DNA from: Antedon mediterranea
Taxonomy: Eukaryota > Echinodermata > Crinoidea > Comatulida > Antedonidae
DNA length: 60,000 nucleotides
Reading direction: 5' to 3'
NCBI RefSeq assembly: GCF_964355755.1
Contig: NC_092672.1
Span: 34,346,501-34,406,500, forward strand
Part shown: piece after piece, positions 48,401-57,400 of the stretch
How positions within the stretch are numbered: position 1 is the first letter of the stretch
How the letters are laid out: each line of letters starts with the position of its first letter
The notes under the pieces: model-generated
What the model saw: the letters and a program-made list of their open reading frames with translations, nothing else
Database searches by the model: none
Told to the model about the DNA's origin: nothing
Position numbers and translations under genes: made by a program

Positions 48401-51400
48401 TTTGAGGATGCCTTATTTTGATGACTCATCTATTCAGTGGTCTCTTCTACATCCCTATTTAGGAGATTCACCTATTTGGGAGACTATCACATAGGTAATC
48501 AAGGGAACATAACATTTTGAACTGCCAACCTGTTTAAATTGTAATCCCATAGAGATATTATTTTAAAGGTGTAGACTTAAAGATTAGTCTCTCAATGTCT
48601 GCGAAAAAGGTTAATCCCTAAGATATGGTTCTACTGTTGTAGCTTACTGTATTGTATTGTAGTACAATAATGTATGTATGTATATGTATTTAGCTATGAG
48701 AAAGAATAATTAATTAAAGATAGCATTTATTTAAAAATAATATTTCTGGTTATTAGTATTTGTAGTATTGTATCAGTTGAATATCATTAATACACTAAAT
48801 TTATGTTTTTTTAGAACAGATAATATGAATTATACTACAAGTAGTTAAATATTGTTTTGTTTTTAGTAATTCTAAAGCTCTACACTATCAAATGATGTGC
48901 CCAATTATGGTAGTGATATGCTTAAATATGGTAGTGATATGACATCATCATGTCCATATATGGGCACATCACATTGTTTTAACGTAAAGTTTGATAGTGT
49001 AGACAGAGCTTAACACTTTCATCTTTTGTTTTGCTTGTATGCACTTTCTACTGAAACATCTCATTTCTTAGAATTCATTTCTTGTCTGTTTTGCTTTGCA
49101 TGTACTTTTATTTGTTTGCTGTGAACTCTTTTTAGATTATTTCTGAATCACTTAATACTGTTGTTGAATTTGGCATTATAACTAAGGTTAGTAATAGTAT
49201 TACTGTGGGGTTTTTGTAACAGTAAAATTCCTTTATGTACAGTACACTAAAAATTATGATAAAAATTGTGATTATGATTTTAATTAAATGATAACGTTCT
49301 ATCATTTAATGGTTAAAATTACTCCTCCCCATCCCAGCAAACCTCTTTTTTAAATACCTTAACTACTGCATAAAGGGTCTTTCACACCTGTTCCGGCACT
49401 GTTCCGCTCCGGTGCCCGGTAAATCAAAATGAACGTCAATGTTTGTTTTCGCGCAGCTACGTGCATATCGATTGGCGCATAGCCAAATGGAGAGCTGTGA
49501 AAATGTATGTACTTTTTATTGTAATGTTTTTAGGATGAATTTGTTGAATTCTACAATCAAGTTGTGCGAACATTACTTCACCCTCTTGGCAAGTTCAACT
49601 GCTCAGAGATCAGTCCCTTGGAACTTATTTCTCATCTTCAGAAGGTACCTTTTTTATTTATATAATAATATAATAAATATAATATTATATTAATAATATA
49701 AAAGTGCTATTTACTAATGTCTCACAGCGCTAAAAGACCAACAAGAATTATTAAAAAAGGTGAGATTTTAGAAGTGACTTGAATGGCTTAAGAGATTTAC
49801 ATTGACAGATATGGAGTGGAAGCTGGTTCCAAACTAGTGGCACTTGTGCAAACAAATTGTTTGGAGTAAGATTTACAATGTGTTATATAAATGTCTATCT
49901 ATTGAACTGCTTATTAACAATCTCTATGTTATAAATAATTCTTCTTAGATTCTTGATGTGGACCAGGCACTTCATAGTAGTTTGATTAAAGACCAAGTCA
50001 ATAAATTGGCAAGTATATTTCAATATTATAGCAGAACGAAAGAACTAAAATGGTCAAACATAATAAGGAAGAGAAAATACAAATGGACCGGACATATGCT
50101 AAGGCTTCCGATGGACACTCCAGCCAAATTGGCGTTGACAGAATCCATTTGAAAAGTTAAAAGACCAGTTGGGAGACCAAAAACTACCTGGATAGGAAAC
50201 ATAAATAAAGAACTCAAAAAAGCAAATAATAATAATGACAGACCATCAGACCACCGAAAGAGAGTGATGGAAACAATTAGCATATGCAATGTCTACCCAA
50301 GACGAATAGCGTAACGGATGATGATGATGATGATGATGATGATAATATGAGTAGCTCTCTAATAAAGACCCCTTCGAAATAGTCACTTGAATCCATCTAA
50401 TTATAGCCAACCAACCCGGAGTAAAAATGTGATTCTTTTTAAAGACCAAAACATGATTTGATGGATTCCTGTAAAGTTTGTATTCATGGAAAAAGTAGGA
50501 TTTTAGTTTACCTGAGAAATACTATATGTTTTCAATGTATTTACAGTAATATAAAGTACACGTTATGTCAGAGTAGGCCAAATATTTGACCAATTATGAA
50601 TTTTGTTTAGTTATGTTATAGATTTAATTGTATACCTCATTTCAATGATTTATCATTTGTTTTTATTTCTGTTACAGCCAGAAAAAGTAGTTCTCAAGTT
50701 GCGAGTAGTTGAAGCCAAAGATCTTAAGCCTATGGATTCCAATGGTATATATATGTTTGAATGTATTAAGCTCTGTCTACACTATCAAACTGTGCCCATA
50801 TTATGGACATGATGATGTCATATCACTACTATATTTGGGCATATTACTACCATATTTTGGCACATCACACTTATTTGGTCAAATTAGTTTGATAGTGTAG
50901 ACAGAGATTAAAAGGGTGTGCAGTTGTTTGGTAGCAGAATGTTTTGAGTCTACAAAGTATGTAATATGGCGAATATTATTATAACTAAATTTTTCATATT
51001 TTTGTTTTCTGTTTAGGCCTGAGTGATCCGTACTTTATCATCTCGCTTGGTAGTAAGTCAGCTTCTAAGAGTGGTACATTGGAACGAAAGCTAAACACCA
51101 GTTCATCAACACCACATTTAGAGAGGAAAGCATTTAACAGTCTTGAAACCGAAACCTCTTCTCTTGACCAATCAAAAGAAGGCAGTGTCGATGATGGCTC
51201 AACCGACAAAAAGGAAAAAAAGAAAAACAAAACAATGGATCGCATCAAAAGTTTAGGTAAAGCTGATTTTCGGGCAGCTGTATCTTCCCAGAATGATGAG
51301 GACAAAGTTGAAGATGTTGGATCTGATGGAAGCGAATCAAAGAAAGATGAAAATACTAACGATACTGGAGAGACACGTAAAAACAAGAAACCGAAAAAAA

Positions 51401-54400
51401 TAGGGCGTACTAAAAGTTCCAGTAAAACAGATAAAATTACAACACTAGCTGATGCTAACGGCGATGCGGAAAATTCCGATGATAATTCCGAAATTAAGAA
51501 AAACAAGAAACAGAAGAAACTTATGCGCAATAAAAGTAGTGGCAAAGGTGACAATGTGGGCAAGCCCACGTCGATAGAGGGAGACACAGAGGATCAGCAA
51601 ATTTACAGGACAACAGTTGCGAAGGAAACACTGCATCCTATTTGGAATGAAGTATTCCAAATGTAAGTTATATTCAATTCAATTTTATTTTTACAATACA
51701 CAATAACATACAGGATAATAAATACAATGAAGTAATCATGTGGGGTGAGGGTCATATAAATCAGAAAGACTTGAAGTTTGACCCACCCCAAGATAACATT
51801 AAATACGAATACGAAATAAAAAATAATAATAAATAAAGCAGAATTCCTATTAAGACGCATTTTAGAGACCTATCAAAGAGCCCCTCTGAATAGGGTTGTC
51901 CCCTGAATTAGCCACAATTGTGTAAAACATGTTGCAGAAAAGTCTCCCTTTAATAGAAGTGTCCCTTTAATAGAAGTGTCCCTTTAATAGAAGTGTTCCC
52001 TTAATAGAAGTGTCCCTTTAATAGAAGTGTTCCCTTAATAGAAGTGTCCCATCTGAATTAGGAGTGTTGTACTGTATAGTTAGAATCTTCACCTTTTAAA
52101 AAAATTTAATTTAATTTAATTTTAATTTACAAAGTAAAAAAGAGTGTACAGTAAAAGAGTCAGTAGGCCTACAGTATTCTACATTTTGGATGATATTTTA
52201 ATTATACATTTTTGTCATTTAGTGAAGTGACAAATGCTGAAGATCAACAGCTCCAAATGTTCCTATGGGATTGGGATGAGGAGGGTTCCTTGTGGAATGT
52301 CACCAAATCACTCGACCGCAAACATAAATTGGCCGGAGTACAAACGTAAGTTCTCTCACCTCCTTTAAAACCTTGATAGCTAGATGAACATGAGAGCTAC
52401 AGCTTTATCATCATGAAATATAAACATAAAGTCATCACTGTAAAGTTTTAAAAAATTATAAAGCTAGAGGTACACAAGAGCTACAGCTGACATGGCAAGC
52501 AGGTTGTGTTAATTCCTGGCACACATGACATAGCATACCAGGTTAAAGCGCTGTCTACACTATTAAACTAATTTGAAAAAAGAGTTGATGTGCCTAAATA
52601 TGGTAGTGATGTGCCTAAATATGGTAGCGATATGACATCATCAAGTCCATATATAGGCACATCACATTTTTTTTGTCGCATAAAGTTAGATAGTGTAGAC
52701 AGAGCTAAACGGTCAAACATTGACAGTATTTTCAACAATTTTGGTGCATTTCTACTTTTTCTGAAGTTCCATATTTTATAAAGTAAAGTATTTTTTAAAG
52801 TAATTATGACGGTTTTGAAAACTTGTTTTTGTTGTTAATTAGAATAATTATATACATTGTCATCCTCGTTACAGAATCACTACACTGCTTCTAGGATGAC
52901 ACATATCATCACAAACTTCAGACACAATATAATGTCATCATTCATTAATGCAACCCACGCTTAATACAACTATATTGTATTCGGATTCCTTCCTCTCAGA
53001 GGCCACTGTTTCTCATTAAACCCCGTATTAAAACCTTTATATTGCAATGATTACAGAATTTTTCGCCACATGAAACAAACCATGGAGCACGGAAAGAGCA
53101 TGGACGATTTTATGGGACAGCTTTCTGTTTCGCTGAGCGACATCTCCGCATCATCACGAATCGATGAGTGGTATAAGATAAAAAAACACAGTAAAGGCTG
53201 TGGACAGTGTCATCTACAACTGCAGTTTATAATGAAGTCGGTATGTATGCATTTTGGGTGTTTTCTAAGCCCAGTCTTTGTCATTTAGTTGATGTTAAGG
53301 TAAACATAACTAGTTTAATTAGTCTGCAAAGAAAATGTGCAATATTAAATGATAATAATTAAATATATATTGTCCCCCTGAAAAAATAATTTTTACAATT
53401 TTTTGTGTTGAATATGCCATTTTGATGTCACATAATAGACTTTGACCAAAAATTGGATTGGAAAAAAAAATTATTACTGACAAAAAATGGTATTTAAAGC
53501 AAAAAAAATAGTCATGGTTTTTTGGTTGAATTTAACTGTTTATTTTGTCTTTTTTGAAAGTGAAAACATTTTTTTACATTTGTTTTCTACAGAAGTGATT
53601 ACCTTTATAAAAAATACAAAATGGCCTATTCAAAGTCTTTTTTTATTAATCATTTTTCATGTTTTTGGGGACAAGATATCTTTAATAGTAATAAACTTGA
53701 TTTCAGTATATAAAAATATATACAAAAACAAAAATAAATCAAATTTTATATCAAGGCATCATTAAAATAATCATTCATAATCCTTCAAATCTTTAAAAAT
53801 TAAATATTAAATAACAGTTGTTCGAAAAACAAATTATTCGTCATTCAAAAAGGTTTCTTTTATTTGGTAATTGTTTCAACACAACACAACTACATTGAAT
53901 TCATTAATTATTCAAAAAATTCAATCAATTTCACAAAATTCTATGTGATCCTTTTTTTTTAGGAGGATGAAGACAACACAGTCAGCCATGTTGTTATGTA
54001 TTACAAACTATCTAAGGCTATTCACAAGTATGAAGGAAAACTTGCACTGAAGGTACAAAATATGTATACTAGACAGTGACGTAATGCAGATGCCTAAGGC
54101 CCCTGGTTTAGGTACCCAAAGTGGCCCTCTAATGCTAGAAGCCTTGGGTGTTTTTAGCCCTTTTTGACATATTGTGATGCATTTTTTCCCACCTGGCGTT
54201 GCGGCTCAGGTGCCCGTTATAAGCTCCGGGGCCCCTGGGTTTAGCCAGTAAGCACTCATAGCTGTTATTACCCCACTAATGCTAGAAATCATTTATTAAG
54301 TGTTGATCAGAGAAGATATTTCTATTTAGCTAAATATTTGTTTAAAAAATCTCATCTTAACTATGATATATGATATTTGTGTAAAATATCTCATATAGAA

Positions 54401-57400
54401 ATGAATATATTATTTGTTTATTATTTCAGAATGGTAGTTGGGATGGTGTTATGAGTGAAAAAAGTAAACTCATTTTGGCGTTGTATGCCGTTCAACGTGG
54501 TCTTACCCAATTGGCAGCTCTAAACATGTAAATATATCATTTTTTTTATTTTTTTTATTATTACCTTTACTGTTGGTGTATAAAATGTTGCAATATCACT
54601 ACCATATATCATTTGGTATAATCCTACCCTCCTAGAACACAAAATTAGGCCGACTTTGGGGACTACTGTATACCCGAGGATATGCCTGTTTGTGGCAATT
54701 AGATAAAAAGTTGGGAGTGGGATTAGACCTGAAGTGATATTATACCCGAAGATTTACGTTATATAATAACTGATTTCTGTTTTAATAACTCCAGAGATCT
54801 TGCGGCACTTCTTGATTTCTACTTGGAAGCAAACACTAATTCTAAAGACTCACCAGAAGAAGATCAAGCAACCAGATCCAGCATAGTGGATGAGCATGCC
54901 ATCCTTGAAGCCACGCTGTCCATACATGCCGAGAAGCTAGCTATGTCAAGTCTTGCCATATATGGTCAGGCATTGAAAAGTAGCGATGATGACATGGCAT
55001 TTCATCGTGGTATTCAGGCTCCTGATGTAAGAATTAAAATCATCGTTCTCCTTATTTGATTAAAAATGTTCATCTTGTTTTTAGATATTTTTACAGGGGT
55101 TCTCCAGAATCATGTGGAAAGATCACATCATGATTATAGATCAATTTATTAAGAAGAACAACAAAGGGAGAACACAATTAATTTCTACAGTAAATCTGCA
55201 CAAAAAATTAAATATATAGATAAAAAAAAAATATATTAGATAAAATCCACATTTAGTCACCTACTGTACCACACCCCCTGGCTATGCTACTCACACCACC
55301 AACAACGTATTATATATCAAAAATATAAAAAATTTGTCATGTATATTATAAGGAAGCCTAGTTAAACTAAAGGAGTGATAAATGTATATTATATGAGTTA
55401 ATATTTTTCCCCTGCGCCCATCGGACCTCTCATCTTTTCTTTAATATCTTTTTTGTTTGTTTTGCAGCCTTCTCATATTTTAGAAAGCGCAGCGTGTTCC
55501 TACATCATAGAATGTCTCAAGAAACTTGACCAATGTCCTGCTGTCTTCCCTCCAACTCATGTAGAAATCCTAGACCAACTTAAAGTCATGTGCAGGTAAA
55601 GACCACATACCTTTTTATTTAAAAAATAATATTAATTACTGTATGTTTGTTGTTGTGCACGCCAAAACTGAAGTTTTTATTTTCATGGGTACTGGCCTAA
55701 TAAAAAAGGTCTATTATTCCCTAAAAATGCGCGTCCCCTGTTGATCCTGTAATGGTCTATTTGTCTATACAGGCTTTTTTATTTATTTATTATCTTAATG
55801 TAATTAATTTTTAGTGGGCCTCGAATAACAAGCCCCTTTGGGATTCATGGAGGTCCCTTTCATCTTCTTCAAATTTGTTTTCTTCCTCCTTTTTGTTATA
55901 TGTATTGTTTTTTTGTTGTTGATAAGATGAATAAAGAGATTGATAGGTTTTGGCCAATTGACACATATTTCTCTCAATGTATGGCAGTACTTATAAGCCT
56001 GGGTGGAGATAGATATACATAGGGTTTCTTGCCCAGTTGACACCCTTTAACAAAACCTTTTCCACAGGTTAGACAGTATCCAGTCCATACTGAAAATTAA
56101 GTTTGAGTCGGTCGGTGCTGGTATTCTTAAACAGATTCAAAATCGGATTGTGTCAGTAATGAAGGAACACACCAGACAATGGCTGCAAGGGGTTCTAGAA
56201 CCAGTTACACTTCCAGAAGGAGACGTTGTAAGTTACTTCTCATATATACCTACTGTACATTACATTTTAGGAGTGAGTGGCCGAGTGGTTAAGACAGTGG
56301 AACCGTAAAGCCATAGTCATAACATCGGCAAAAGTTGAAGACTCACTCGCTCCATAGTTCCATAGTTACTTCTCATTTATACCTACTGAACATTACATTT
56401 TAGGAGTGAGCGGTTAAGAGAGTGATACCGTAATTATGTAGCCATATCATCAGCATGAGACTCACTGCTGGTGGTAGAATGAGTCTTCTCAGATAAGGAC
56501 TATAAACCATAGCTTCAGTATACACATCTAGCTACCTAGTACATATTTAGAGACGAGTAGGGGGTTACCCCGGTGTACTAGTACACACATTAAATGGCAG
56601 CAGATAAGACTATATTATTAGGACTAATAATAATATCACTTTTTCAGATAATTTTTTTTTTTGCAAAATGCGCCCTCACATCAATCTTAATTCCCCAATC
56701 CGACCATTTTGTCCTGAATCCTAACCATTTGTCTGTGATTCCTGTATGGATTTTCAGCCAATTATATCATTTGTAATTTCGTTAACAATACAATTACTAC
56801 AAATATGTATTTTATTTGTTTTGTTTGTAGCAATCGGAAGAGTTATGTGACACAATCCAAAAACTGAATGAAGTGATAAAACAAGTGACTGTAATCTGCA
56901 AGACAAACGATGGATTCAAGAAATTCTTCAATATGTAAGTGAATAAATGTTTACGTTTTTCCTGTTTAAAGATATATTCTCCCCCTAAAAAATTGGGGTG
57001 TTTTTTTAAAATTTTTTGTTGAATATGCCATTTTAATGTTGCATATAACAGTTTGACCAAAACACTTTGACCAAAAACTGGATTGAAAAAAAACATGGCC
57101 ATATATACATGGCTGCAGTGCTCAAGTGAGTGTTTACCAATCGACCGCCATGACTAAAATTATTTATCTGAAAAATGGTTTTTTGGTTAAAATTAACTGT
57201 TTCTTCTGTCTTTTTATAAGTGGAATTTTTTTTTGGCAGAAGTGAATAACTTTATTAAAACTGCAAAATGGCCTAGTTAGAGTCTTATTTTATTAATCTT
57301 TATTTGTTATGTTTTTGTGGTACAATACATTTTTAAAATCACTTTTTTTAGGTTTCAAGTTGATTACTTTGTTGTTGTAAGCGAAGAAGTTGATCAGAGT

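Noticed and set aside
50246-50449. - strand frame with a poly-His run
   Set aside because: Reads the (gat)n tail of the LINE fragment in reverse.
50994-51587. 197-codon antisense open frame
   Set aside because: Shadow of UNC13D-like exon 9; the sense strand has matching splice sites and C2 motifs.
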